Positions 20,726 through 30,593 of a stretch of 40,504 bases of DNA are shown here, piece by piece. The notes beneath the pieces were generated by a model. It did not search any database, was not told the origin of the DNA, and saw only the letters and a list, made by a program, of their open reading frames with translations. The DNA is from Nitrosomonas eutropha. GTDB taxonomy: Bacteria; Pseudomonadota; Gammaproteobacteria; Burkholderiales; Nitrosomonadaceae. Each line of letters starts with the position of its first letter. Position 1 is the first letter of the stretch. The translations under genes and the position numbers were made by a program. The DNA lies in NCBI RefSeq assembly GCF_003201195.1, contig NZ_QICQ01000026.1, positions 1 to 40,504 of the forward strand, read 5' to 3'.

Positions 20726-21010
20726 CTACCACGCAGTGGGCAATCCACTCCATTGGATGCCTTCTGGCAAGGCGGGTTGACCGATGCGAGCCTTCAGCCC
20801 ACGACTCGGCAACGGATAAACACGCAAATCATCCACTTTTTCATCAATCAGTTCGATCGCCCCCTGCATGCAGTGTTCAAGCTGGCGATCATCTCCGCTA
20901 AACAAAAATACAGAATATTGCAACGGTACGGCACGTTTTACCAGATAGCGATGCAAGCGCGCCAGCCGTCGCGGGTGCGTAATGTCATAACAGATAATAA
21001 AATCACTCAT
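20726..21010 (-). CDS. cas2: CRISPR-associated Cas2 (copy nearest array 1)
   Basis: 94 aa. Begins SDFIICYDITHPRRLARLHRYLVKR, with the first-strand Asp (YD) and the Arg-rich helix of Cas2. This is followed by LQYSVFLFSGDD, typical of the ferredoxin-like fold. It forms the integrase scaffold with Cas1 for spacer acquisition. It starts 8 bp after the cas1 stop. It is clearly different from the other cas2 at 22023-22310, with which it brackets cas1. Both look intact. Confidence 0.93.
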   Translation of the reverse strand: MSDFIICYDITHPRRLARLHRYLVKRAVPLQYSVFLFSGDDRQLEHCMQGAIELIDEKVDDLRVYPLPSRGLKARIGQPALPEGIQWSGLPTAW

Positions 21011-21018
21011 TAACTACT

Positions 21019-22005
21019 CTAGCCGAAATCTTCAAAACTATCATCTGGTTGCACATCATCTTCCGCTGTGGCCAGAATCTCGTTCACCTGCGCTGTTAAC
21101 CACTCAATTTCCTGGTTAATGCCTTTGCGCAGGGTTTCACTGTGCTCCCCATAGGCAGCGTAATAGCGCGTACGGCCAGCCTTGCCAAGCAGGCAACCTG
21201 CTTCTGTCGTCGAAAAATGATCTTTTTCCAATACTTTCTTGCGTATCAGTGCAAGCGCAAACTGATCCGCCAGCGGGCGCAAAGGCTCCAGCAAATCGGA
21301 AGCGAGTGATTCCCGACCAAAGGCCAGACGATGATAAAAACCAACGTAAGGATCAAACCCGGTACCATACAGCGCAATGGCAATTTCACTATGCAGCAGG
21401 GTATAAGTGAGCGAAAGCAGGGCATTGAAAGGATCACGCGGCGGGCGACGGTTGCGGCCACTAAAATGTAGTGAATCCGGAACAACAGCCTGCAAACCGG
21501 AAAAATAGCGCGCAGCAGCGGAACCTTCTACACCACGCAAGCTGGCAGCACTGCTGACATGGCCGATACGAGACCGATGCTCCTCCAGTGCGCGTAAGGC
21601 GTGGCTGAGTTCGTAACGTACCTGCATATCGTTTTCGCGTAGCTCGGCAAACCATTCGATCTGACGTGTCAGCTTACGTTCGATGAGTGCCTTGGCAATC
21701 TGCAAACAGAACGGTTTGTCAAAACTCAGGCGGATCTGGACAACACGCCGGGCTGCATCGTTGTGTGGGCGTGCCAGCAGCAAACTGGGACGGCCAATCC
21801 GCCCGCTCAGGATGACAACACCCACCCCCTGTTCACCCAGTTTCCCCAACAGGGCGGCTGGCAACTTGACATCACCACGCAGAAAAACGCGCGTCAGTGG
21901 CGCAATGGGCACCGTGCCAATACGTTCGCCATTTTCGCGAAAAACAATGGCACCGGATTCAAGTTCAAGCACTACTCCGCGACGATCAACAAACAGGCTG
22001 GTCAT
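21019..22005 (-). CDS. cas1: CRISPR-associated integrase Cas1
   Basis: About 328 aa; inserts new spacers at the leader end. The N-terminal beta domain begins MTSLFVDRRGVVLELE. The helical catalytic domain shows the three metal ligands: Glu in SLRGVEGSAAARYF, His in LLHSEIAIALYGTGFDPYVGFYH, and Asp in ESLASDLLEPLRPLAD. I use the ATG at 22005, which has a Shine-Dalgarno AAGGA 8 nt upstream. The open frame extends 23 codons further but that part overlaps the neighbouring cas2. It sits between two cas2 genes. Confidence 0.96.
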   Translation of the reverse strand: MTSLFVDRRGVVLELESGAIVFRENGERIGTVPIAPLTRVFLRGDVKLPAALLGKLGEQGVGVVILSGRIGRPSLLLARPHNDAARRVVQIRLSFDKPFCLQIAKALIERKLTRQIEWFAELRENDMQVRYELSHALRALEEHRSRIGHVSSAASLRGVEGSAAARYFSGLQAVVPDSLHFSGRNRRPPRDPFNALLSLTYTLLHSEIAIALYGTGFDPYVGFYHRLAFGRESLASDLLEPLRPLADQFALALIRKKVLEKDHFSTTEAGCLLGKAGRTRYYAAYGEHSETLRKGINQEIEWLTAQVNEILATAEDDVQPDDSFEDFG

Positions 22006-22022
22006 ATCGTTTTTCCTTGTTT

Positions 22023-22310
22023 TCAGGTGATGCAGAAATACTGTGCCGTGAATGTGCTGGCTTTGCCGTAACAACGCGGCTTCATACGTGGATCAAGACT
22101 GAGAATATGCAGGCGATCTTCCTGCGCATCCATTAGTTCATCCAGATCAGCGCGAATGGTGCGCAGCTCGGCTGATGTTACCCAAAGTTCAAAAACCGAT
22201 TTCTGGCCACCCACCTTATAACGTTTGAGATAGCGGCAAACTTTATACAATCTGCGTGGATTGCAGACATCATAAGCGACGAGATACAGGCTTCGGTTCA
22301 TGTGCAGCAT
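22023..22310 (-). CDS. cas2: CRISPR-associated Cas2 (second, upstream copy)
   Basis: About 95 aa from the ATG at 22310 (MLHMNRSLYLV); an ATG three codons later (22301) is also possible. NRSLYLVAYDVCNPRRLYKVCRYLKRYKVGGQKSVFELW has the Cas2 YD motif, Arg-rich helix and second strand. SAELRTIRADLDELMDAQEDRLHIL completes the fold. AAGG lies about 10 nt before the 22310 ATG. First gene of the cas2-cas1-cas2 adaptation transcript. It differs from the other Cas2 at most positions, so it is not a recent duplicate. Confidence 0.92.
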   Translation of the reverse strand: MLHMNRSLYLVAYDVCNPRRLYKVCRYLKRYKVGGQKSVFELWVTSAELRTIRADLDELMDAQEDRLHILSLDPRMKPRCYGKASTFTAQYFCIT

Positions 22311-22583
22311 TGTAGGGTTTACCTTGCGCAGACTGTACGCCGGCAAGCTTGCCACTGGCAGCATCAAACAGACCAGTATCAGTAACTATCTGTGTACATT
22401 GTTTGCCGGATGGATCGTAATATTTGCGATGATGCCGCACTATATGCGGGATGCGACAGATACCAATAGTGGTCCTGATCAAACATCAACTGGGAGAAAT
22501 GGCTCGGCGTTTTGAACAGTGCGATCTCGGTGATGCCATGGATTTTGGGAAGAATGCGAATTAAAATGCGCACGGAGATTGCC
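22311..22583 (-). other. Promoter region of the adaptation cassette, with unexplained sequence
   Basis: This stretch separates cas2 from the decayed ccdA and should hold the promoters of both. The palindrome GGCAAGCTTGCC is at 22342-22353. Open frames on the minus strand here (up to 22645) have no Shine-Dalgarno and no recognisable motif. I see no supportable gene. Confidence 0.5.
22342..22353. promoter_or_regulatory. 12-bp perfect palindrome upstream of cas2-cas1-cas2
   Basis: GGCAAGCTTGCC lies 32 nt before the cas2 start. The same 12-mer occurs upstream of cas10 (33698-33709) and of the unknown 310-aa gene (34887-34898). One-mismatch forms are at 24800-24811 and 31035-31046. It may be a regulator-binding site or the stem of an RNA hairpin. 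Confidence 0.45.
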
Positions 22584-22848
22584 ATGTCAGATATACACAA
22601 TACGCGGCGCGCTCGCACCGGCTTGCCCGGCAAGCGAGCAATCAATCTGAGCTTAAGCAGTTGATGTGCTGGATGCAGCCAGACAACTCGACATCAACAT
22701 TTCCCAGATTTACGATAATCACCTGCGTGAAATCGTTCGTCGTGAGCAGGAGCGAAAATAGCGTGAAGATCACGTCGAATTCATCGCTACCTACAATGCC
22801 ACCATCGAAGCCGAAGGCTTGCCACTGGATGAGTGGAAAAGCTTCTGA
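22584..22848 (+). pseudogene. ccdA: Decayed CcdA-type antitoxin
   Basis: Reads as a CcdA antitoxin: after an N-terminal SDIHNTRRARTGLPGKRAINLSLSS, a one-base insertion (extra T near 22652) shifts frame to DVLDAARQLDINISQIYDNHLREIVRREQERK. Then a TAG replaces the expected Trp codon, followed by REDHVEFIATYNATIEAEGLPLDEWKSF, the classic CcdA toxin-binding tail. It has one frameshift and one nonsense codon, so it is inactive. The stop overlaps the ccdB start by one base, as in intact ccdAB operons. It runs opposite to the surrounding cas genes. Confidence 0.88.
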
Positions 22849-23162
22849 TGGCGGGCTTCGATGTCTATATCAATCCGGGCAGCCATGCCAACAACGCTCT
22901 ATTTACTGGATGTGCAGAGCGATTTGCTTGATGGGCTGGATAGCCGAATGGTAATTCCACTGCGCGGCTCAAAAACTTCCCGGAGGTCAGATTGCCAACA
23001 CGTCTTACACCGCTACTGGCCATCGAGGGTAAAGATTATTTGCTGGAAACTCCAAAGATGAGTGCGGTGCCACGGCGTATCTTGAAATCCCCCGTGGCCT
23101 CGTTTGCTGATATGCAAGCCCGCAGCACAGCAGCGCTGGATTTTTTGTTCCATGGGTACTGA
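22848..23162 (+). pseudogene. ccdB: Decayed CcdB-type gyrase toxin
   Basis: With two frameshifts allowed (around 22900 and 22965) the plus strand reads MAGFDVYINPGSHANNAL, then LLDVQSDLLDGLDSRMVIPL, then LKNFPEVRLPTRLTPLLAIE...LLETPKMSAVPRRILKSPVASFADMQA and finally AALDFLFHGY. This is the CcdB pattern, including the gyrase-poisoning C-terminus. The frameshifts make it inactive. It ends 26 bp before the end of the convergent CARF gene. Confidence 0.88.
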
Positions 23163-23188
23163 TTTGTGGATAATCAGCAACTTGCCGG

Positions 23189-24319
23189 TTAATCTTGCTT
23201 GTTGTCAAAGCCGCTGATCTGAATACTTTCCGGCGGCAAGGTCAGGCCGCGCCGGGTATGCGGACGCTTACCGGCAGTCATCAATAGATAGGGAGTTGCT
23301 GCCGAACCAAGTGCATCTTTTAATATACGCTCCACCTTGGCATTTTTGGTCTGAAAAAACTCCTTCTCCATCCCGTTATTGAGTAGCTCGGCAGTTTTCT
23401 CGTAATCAATGACATCAATACCAACTACTGCCCGGTAAATATCGAGAAATAATCCAGCGTCAGCTTCACGCCAGGTTGTTTCAGGCTGTCCCTGTCGGGC
23501 AAGCGTAGCCCACCACGCCAGCCAGGCAAGTAATTGCGGTTTCATGGTAACTGTAGTTGTGCCACAGACAACGTGTCTTTGCTCCAGATCGATCAGCAGG
23601 CGTGGTGGTGCAAAACTTTGCTGCAAGGTGGCGACAGTTTCACTGAATCCTGCACGACCGGTGATTAACGCAACAGGAAGGCCGTGTCGCAACCGTACCA
23701 CAGGAATTTCAGCCAGGGTGACAACGGCCTCAGCGGTATCAATATGATGCCCATCCCGTGTTACCAGTCGACGGGGCTGACGAGGCGGATAGAAAAAATC
23801 CGGATGCCCTTCAAAGGGGGATGAAACCAGAATATGAGAGAGCGTATCCTGCGGCCGGGCAAACAGTGAGAAGGCATAACCGAGATAAAAGCCCATGGTC
23901 TTGCGCCCGCCGGCAATCGAAACATGCAGCGCCGCATCTGCGTTGCCGGTCAGTTGAGCGACAAGCGCCGTGATTGTGTCAGCTGCGGCGGCATTTTCGG
24001 CTGGTGTGCGAATATCGGCGAGCTTTTTCTGATGATGGCTGATGATGTGGATGCAGTCTTCATCAAAACGAGGATGGCCGATCTGCGGTTGATCATTCAG
24101 CAGCGCATGGAAATGGCCACCATCGGGATGCAGCAATGCTGCCCGCGCCAATCGCGCTCCATCAGTGGTGGTCAGTAAATGTACCTCTGTCGGAATGAAG
24201 GGTGGGGTCCGTGCCACAGCCAGGGCATACAGCGTTTCAGTAACAATCTGCGGTGACAGTCCTGTAACACATAGCAGGATGCGACGCGGATATTCATGGG
24301 GTTGCAGTAGTTTTGACAT
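23189..24319 (-). CDS. CRISPR-associated CARF protein, NE0113 family
   Basis: 376 aa. It matches the family first defined from Nitrosomonas europaea NE0113 (TIGR02584/PF09623; some annotations call it a Csm6-like ring nuclease). The CARF (cyclic oligoadenylate-binding) domain covers about residues 12-180: RRILLCVTGLSPQIVTETLYAL, EVHLLTTTDGARLAR, and the ligand-loop HVSIAGGRKTMGFYLGYA (S134-T141), then VSSPFEGHPDFFYPP. The C-terminal ~120 residues look helical or winged-helix (AELLNNGMEKEFFQTKNAKVERILKDALG). I see no HEPN RxxxxH motif. It may therefore degrade or sense cyclic oligoadenylate rather than cut RNA; family-level inference only. Confidence 0.88.
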   Translation of the reverse strand: MSKLLQPHEYPRRILLCVTGLSPQIVTETLYALAVARTPPFIPTEVHLLTTTDGARLARAALLHPDGGHFHALLNDQPQIGHPRFDEDCIHIISHHQKKLADIRTPAENAAAADTITALVAQLTGNADAALHVSIAGGRKTMGFYLGYAFSLFARPQDTLSHILVSSPFEGHPDFFYPPRQPRRLVTRDGHHIDTAEAVVTLAEIPVVRLRHGLPVALITGRAGFSETVATLQQSFAPPRLLIDLEQRHVVCGTTTVTMKPQLLAWLAWWATLARQGQPETTWREADAGLFLDIYRAVVGIDVIDYEKTAELLNNGMEKEFFQTKNAKVERILKDALGSAATPYLLMTAGKRPHTRRGLTLPPESIQISGFDNKQD

Positions 24320-24439
24320 AGTGGAACAATTTCCCTAGCAGATATTCAGCAAGCAAATCTATAGCAGTAAAGACACTGTCTTCCTATGTTTGAACAATGG
24401 TTGAGAGGTGGATACACCGAAGCAACCCAAGCTGGTAAT

Positions 24440-24490
24440 ACAAAGATACTGGATTGCCACGGCTTGTGGCTTCGCGATGACAGCCAAAAT
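24440..24490. repeat. Degenerate dispersed repeat fragment
   Basis: The stretch with TGGATTGCCACGGCTTGTGG and CTTCGCGATGACAG resembles those at 19640-19710 and 36085-36180. It lies in the gap (24320-24511) between the CARF gene and the small membrane peptide. A small hairpin (GATTGG/CCAATC) is just downstream near 24496-24515. Confidence 0.4.
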
Positions 24491-24511
24491 GGGTGATTGG
24501 AGAATCACCAA

Positions 24512-24658
24512 TCAGAGGGAATTTCTCTCTGAATCGGAACTTTTGAGGATTGCAATGATGCCCATAAAGGTCACTCCGATGATGGCGAGGTTCTCTGGCG
24601 GAATATCCTTGGCTTTTTCCAACACATCTCCCAGAACATCAATAATCGAGTCTAACAT
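24512..24658 (-). CDS. 48-aa single-span membrane peptide
   Basis: A short gene between two CARF-protein genes, same strand as the cas operon. The start is the ATG at 24658, backed by a strong Shine-Dalgarno (AAGGAG, 7 nt spacing). An amphipathic N-terminal helix (MLDSIIDVLGDVLEKAKDI) is followed by one transmembrane segment (PENLAIIGVTFMGIIAILKSS) and a short charged tail. Not recognised. It could be a membrane-acting effector, a toxin-like peptide or a regulator. It is separated from csx1 by about 157 bp, so it may have its own promoter. Confidence 0.6.
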   Translation of the reverse strand: MLDSIIDVLGDVLEKAKDIPPENLAIIGVTFMGIIAILKSSDSERNSL

Positions 24659-24815
24659 TTTGTTCTCCTTGATTTGAAAAAGTAAATCATTTCCAATGTA
24701 GGCAGATAACTCGGTCATACCTTGCATGGATTCATGACACAACACGAGAAAATCTGACAGATGCAAAGTTTATCGTTTTGCATTGCCATGATGGCGCATG
24801 ACAAGCTTGCCGTTA

Positions 24816-26274
<1,459 letters not shown>

Positions 26275-26278
<4 letters not shown>

Positions 26279-27231
26279 GCAACACAAATTTGATAGTGGC
26301 CCAGCCCGAAGCTGGCGTTTTTACCGGCATGCAGCCATTGCCCGAACCATAATGCCGGCCAGAATGCAGATAGCTTGCCGTGCAAATTCCAGCGACCGGT
26401 AACGCCACCCAGTGCCATTTCCTGTTGTTGACGGCTGGAATAACGCTTCCAATCGCGCCAGGAAAGTTGTCGGTTACCCTGGATGCTGCTGGCCAGTTCA
26501 CCCAGATGGTGAAAATCCGGTTGCCAGGCAAGCTCGCCATGAAATTCGCTCATTAGTGCAAGCCGTCGCACCAGCGCCATCAACAAAGCACGCTCAGTAA
26601 TGGTTTGCGCCTTAAGGGGAACTCCGTTATTTTGCAGACGCAGCGGGGTGACAAGATGCAGGCGCACGCTGTCGCCGGGCAAAGGTGGGCAAGCCAATCG
26701 TGTGTCATGTTTCTGAATGCTGCCATTTTCCGGTGTGTAAATGGCCAGCGAAGATTCCGGTCGTTCCAGCCAGATACCCATCAGCTCTGCTTGCCCATTG
26801 CTTGAGCCAATCCCGCGCGCCAGTGCCCGCCGCCAGGCAAGGATGGCAATGGGCAGTTCCTCCACGGCACGACCAACCAGCGTAAAATGGAAAGTCAGCG
26901 TATCCCCGGGGTGCAGCACGCGCGCGCCCCACTCGGGGGGCTCGATGATATAAGGAGCCGGAATCCTGCTGAAATCCTGCAATGGGTGATGTTCCGGCGG
27001 AACCGACTCGAACAGCAGGGTATAGGGGCAATCGCGCCGTAACGGGCAGGTTGCACAATCTTTCTCGCGTGTGATACAGCCTATGCTGCGCAGAGCATGT
27101 CCAAATGCACCGCGTAACATGGAACCGGCATAATCCGGCAATCGAATCGAACGAGTTACTCGCCAGTCAAGGCGGTAACGCCCCAACGACAGGACAGGAG
27201 AGGCAGGTTCAGTCAGGTAATGTGTATTCAT
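26275..27231 (-). CDS. cas6: crRNA-processing endoribonuclease Cas6 (RAMP)
   Basis: 318 aa; cuts the precursor crRNA within repeats. It belongs to the PF10040-type Cas6 branch. LPDYAGSMLRGAFGHALRSIGC is followed by the cysteine cluster CATCPLRRDCPY (with the preceding Cys), probably a zinc site. LTPEN-type middle segments follow, and the C-terminal half has GVTGRWNLHGKLSAFWPALWFGQ and the glycine-rich loop AGKNASFGLGHYQI typical of RAMP folds. It lies 22 bp after csm5 and is coupled to csx16. Confidence 0.93.
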
Positions 27232-27253
27232 AATTCCGATCGGATAGGTTCAT

Positions 27254-28855
27254 TTAGAGGCGTAAGGCTGACAACTTCAGCTTTTTACGTTCCTCCTTAA
27301 GTTCCACCTTGACCAGTTTGGGCAGCCATTCTTCGATCGCATCGGCAACAGCATGTTTCTCGTTGATTGTCCAGTCCGCGCCTTCCTGCGCTGCTTTTAC
27401 CAATGCCCGTGCTTCATTGTGAATAGCAGCATTGGGATTTTCCTTGCCGCCCCGGAGCTGCTCCGCGCGCCGAACACACCTGGATACAAAAGCCTCAACA
27501 CGGCGCTGATTCTCCGTCATGGCCGCCAGTGCAGCTTCACGAGCGGCTTGTGCTGCGGCTTTGGCCTGCTCGGCTGCAGCGGCTTCTGCCTGGCGGCGGA
27601 CTGCTTCTTCACGAGCTTTGGCACGATTCGCGATACGCTCGTCAGCTGCTACGATGCGCTCACCATGCGCTTCCAGAATCGGCGTTGCATATTTATTAAC
27701 TTGATTTTGTACAGCGGCTGCCAGATATTGGTGTGCATCATCACAAGCATGCACCCAGATCCAGCCAAATGGCAGCAGATGACTGGTCGCTGCGCGCGTT
27801 GTACTGGCAAAGCGTTTTTCGGTAGTGGTGGGTCTATATTGATCCGGCTTTCCATTTGGAGTTTTAATTTTGATGCTGCGTACTCCTTCCAGCGTGAGGG
27901 ATTCAGCGCCTGAATGCTTGCCAACACGCAGCAAAAATCCCTGCCGTGTTTTCATCAGCTCGCCCAATTCTCCGGCCAGTAATTGTTTGATTAATGTGCG
28001 CCACTGCGGATCAAACAGTGTGCGGAATTGTTCATGATCAAGCTCATTTTCCAGTTGTGGGCGGTAAAACGCATTACAGGCATCACATAAGGATTGCCAG
28101 CCGATTCTGCCCGTCAACCGCAACTCGCCCGCAAAGGCATCAACCATGGTTTCCCGCACAGTCTCAAGAAATACCTTGAGTTCAGGTGAACTGCCGCGCT
28201 CGCTCGGTTTCTTCTTTTTGCTGACGGCATAAATGATGCGCGTAGGTGGTGCCATACGATCATCTGGCACACGCGCATCCGCCAGCGCCACGCTGCGAAA
28301 AGGATCATTTTCAAATTTACCTGCCTGATAACCCAGCAACCGTTGCTGAAGCTGTGTCGGGCTTTCTTGCTTTTCAAGCAAAGGCTTTCCTCTGTTCTGA
28401 TAATTCAGCCAGGCGGTACGGATCGCACCTTTGAGCGAACTGCCGGGCAGATACGGCGCACCATCCAGCGGCTTGAAGGCTGTGCGCGCCATGGGGAACA
28501 GATTGTAAACAGTCCTGCCATCCCCACTTCGCTGCTGTGGCTTGCCAGATTTTTCCTCATATTCATGGGCAATATCCGGTGCAACATCCACCCATTGACT
28601 GGCAATTTGCGCAAGCCGGGCGCGTCTTTCCTTGAAAAAATGCTGGATCGAACCGATTGGTTGGCGGCTATCGGCCAGTTGTATTAGCTGCTGCTTCTCT
28701 TTTTCATCAAGCTCAGCGGCAATATCTGCCGGATCAAGTACATGCAGCAACCCTTCATTGATAACAAAATTGGTCGGCTCAAAAACCTCATCGCAGCCAA
28801 TATGTACTGGCGATAACGTGGAAATTTTCAGTGGATAGCTATGCGGGGCCATCAT
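27254..28855 (-). CDS. csm5: Csm5, type III-A RAMP, with long C-terminal extension
   Basis: 533 aa; caps the 3' end of the crRNA in the Csm complex and helps its maturation. RAMP features: PLKISTLSPVHIGCDE at the N-terminus and GAPYLPGSSLKGAIRTAWLNY (the glycine-rich loop) near residue 140. Csm5 is usually about 350-420 aa. Here a ~140-residue tail from about residue 395 is Ala/Glu/Arg-rich coiled coil (NRAKAREEAVRRQAEAAAAE...) ending in a basic KVELKEERKKLKL segment. Start overlaps the csm4 stop (ATGA). Confidence 0.92.
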   Translation of the reverse strand: MMAPHSYPLKISTLSPVHIGCDEVFEPTNFVINEGLLHVLDPADIAAELDEKEKQQLIQLADSRQPIGSIQHFFKERRARLAQIASQWVDVAPDIAHEYEEKSGKPQQRSGDGRTVYNLFPMARTAFKPLDGAPYLPGSSLKGAIRTAWLNYQNRGKPLLEKQESPTQLQQRLLGYQAGKFENDPFRSVALADARVPDDRMAPPTRIIYAVSKKKKPSERGSSPELKVFLETVRETMVDAFAGELRLTGRIGWQSLCDACNAFYRPQLENELDHEQFRTLFDPQWRTLIKQLLAGELGELMKTRQGFLLRVGKHSGAESLTLEGVRSIKIKTPNGKPDQYRPTTTEKRFASTTRAATSHLLPFGWIWVHACDDAHQYLAAAVQNQVNKYATPILEAHGERIVAADERIANRAKAREEAVRRQAEAAAAEQAKAAAQAAREAALAAMTENQRRVEAFVSRCVRRAEQLRGGKENPNAAIHNEARALVKAAQEGADWTINEKHAVADAIEEWLPKLVKVELKEERKKLKLSALRL

Positions 28856-29820
28856 GCGGATTCCTCCATACAGATTCCCAGCACTGGTGCATAACCCTGG
28901 TGCACTGCCGTCTTTTGCATCAGTGATACCTTTGCCAGGCCATTGCCAATGAAGCGGGTTTGCGCTCTGTTGCCTGTGGGCGTAAAAATGGCGCCGGTTG
29001 CTGCCAGCAGTAACGGCTGCTTAAACGGATTGGCACCCAGCGCCAGCGTGCCGCCATGCCGGCCAAAGCGGGTCAGCACCTGCCAGTAACTGCGCGTGAT
29101 ATCGAAACCCTGCCCTTGCGGTGCACAGGGTGCCAGTGTCCAGTACGCATTGGCATCTGGGTACGTTTGTTTGAATAATGTCGCTTCTTCTATCTGTTCC
29201 ACAGCGAATTTACCCAGGCCAATGCTGGCATCACGGCCGTAGCCAACATTGCCAATATATTCAAGCAACTGGAGCAGTGTTGCGCATGGCAGGCGATCTT
29301 CATCAAGCACACACCACAAATCCATGCGCTGATCCGGTTGATAAAAAATTTGCGACTGGGTGTAGGGTGCAAATTCACCTGTGCCCGTTGTGCCGGTCAG
29401 CCGGTTAAGCGTGTTGTGAAATGCAGCCGCCTGGATCGGCTTGTTCTGTTTACCGCAAACCTCTTTACCGTAAACATCTTCATCAGAGGCGGCGATATCC
29501 AGTAGCTGACGCAGCGGCAAATGTACCTTATCATGTGGAATCCAGCGTTTGCCCTTGGCTTCCTTACGTTTTGCCGGGTCTTCCTCGTTGTTTGCCTGTA
29601 ATGCAGCCGGAACGGTGGGGCGCGGCAGATAGCCACTCGGGAAGCCATCAGAAACTATCAGCCAGGGGCAGCCGGCGGAATAACCGGTGAGCAGGGTTTC
29701 AAGTTTTTCTTCTCCGAGCATTTCGCGGACAGCATGACAAAGCTGACCAAACAAGGTATCACCCGCCAACGGGGTACCCAGTGGCGAACGCAGCCGAAGA
29801 GTTACACGCAGTGGAGTCAT
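28852..29820 (-). CDS. csm4: Csm4, type III-A RAMP
   Basis: 322 aa; a Cas5-like subunit that holds the crRNA 5' handle next to Cas10. RLRSPLGTPLAGDTLFGQLCHAVREMLGE is the typical Csm4 opening (substrate-loop and first helix). PSGYLPRPTVPA and the terminal region with LATGAIFTPTGNRAQTRFIGNGLAKVS-type glycine-rich sequence fit the family. The start is 4 bp after the csm3 stop and it overlaps csm5. Confidence 0.92.
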   Translation of the reverse strand: MTPLRVTLRLRSPLGTPLAGDTLFGQLCHAVREMLGEEKLETLLTGYSAGCPWLIVSDGFPSGYLPRPTVPAALQANNEEDPAKRKEAKGKRWIPHDKVHLPLRQLLDIAASDEDVYGKEVCGKQNKPIQAAAFHNTLNRLTGTTGTGEFAPYTQSQIFYQPDQRMDLWCVLDEDRLPCATLLQLLEYIGNVGYGRDASIGLGKFAVEQIEEATLFKQTYPDANAYWTLAPCAPQGQGFDITRSYWQVLTRFGRHGGTLALGANPFKQPLLLAATGAIFTPTGNRAQTRFIGNGLAKVSLMQKTAVHQGYAPVLGICMEESA

Positions 29821-29824
29821 TGTT

Positions 29825-30541
29825 TCAAGCCGTTTGATTGAATGGGATGATGGCGTGAAACTGTTCCATCAAATCTGTACCGTCGAGCTTCAGCGCCGCA
29901 AATTTGATCTTGCCGTAGCCGCGCGAGCCGGACCCGCCGAGGCTATCCAGTTCCAGCAGTCGCAGACCAAGTAGCACGGTATCAAGCAGATCATCACCCG
30001 CCAATACCTTGAGCGTCAGGGTGAAATCAAAGCATGCACCAGCAATTACCCGTTCGATAAAGCGCGGACTTTCAGCTGTACCAGCAATACGGTTGATGGA
30101 GTTCTCCGACTTGACTTCGGTAATCAGCAAGTTCCGGGAATCGACTTCTTCTATTTTCCAATCGTTGCTCAACGGGCAATCCCAAAAAGCCAAGCGAGTG
30201 GGACCAATGCTGGTGACGAGCTGATCTTCCGCCTTGTCCGGTGCACCACCAAATAGTTTGATAACAGCGCGCCCGGCGGAATTGTTTTCATCCTGGGCAA
30301 GCTGTTTGAATGAATAAGGCGCACCTCCCGCTGCCAGCACCAGGCCGTGACGCCATTCCAGCAAGCTGCGGATTTTGCCTTTCAATGAGGAGCCGGGAAT
30401 ATAAGGCTGACCAGTAAGCGGGTCCTTGACTACCGGGCTGTCGGTTCCCCCGATACGCATTTCACTGTCGCCCGCACCAATATGCAGGCCGGATTGAAGA
30501 ACAATGGTACCGATGATTTTCTGGATTTGAGTCAGTTGCAT
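29825..30541 (-). CDS. csm3: Csm3, type III-A backbone RAMP and target-RNA nuclease
   Basis: 238 aa from the ATG at 30541 (MQLTQIQKIIGTIVLQSGLH), which has an AAAGGA Shine-Dalgarno; the longer open frame overlaps csm2. Csm3 forms the filament along the crRNA and cuts target RNA at 6-nt steps. The catalytic Asp is expected at D34 in IGGTDSPVVKD. The RAMP glycine-rich loop is in PYIPGSSLKGKIRSLLEW, and the C-terminal GGSGSRGYGKIKF is intact. All features suggest an active target RNase. Confidence 0.96.
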   Translation of the reverse strand: MQLTQIQKIIGTIVLQSGLHIGAGDSEMRIGGTDSPVVKDPLTGQPYIPGSSLKGKIRSLLEWRHGLVLAAGGAPYSFKQLAQDENNSAGRAVIKLFGGAPDKAEDQLVTSIGPTRLAFWDCPLSNDWKIEEVDSRNLLITEVKSENSINRIAGTAESPRFIERVIAGACFDFTLTLKVLAGDDLLDTVLLGLRLLELDSLGGSGSRGYGKIKFAALKLDGTDLMEQFHAIIPFNQTA

Positions 30542-30593
30542 GATGGATTCCTTTAGGCGACAAATAATTGGAAAGTTGATGTCACGGGCACAA

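Noticed and set aside
22379..22645. 88-aa minus-strand open frame upstream of cas2
   Set aside because: Overlaps the decayed ccdA and its region, lacks a ribosome-binding site and no motif was recognised.
27353..27913. 186-aa plus-strand open frame inside csm5
   Set aside because: Shadow of the Ala-rich csm5 tail; no ribosome-binding site and low-complexity sequence.
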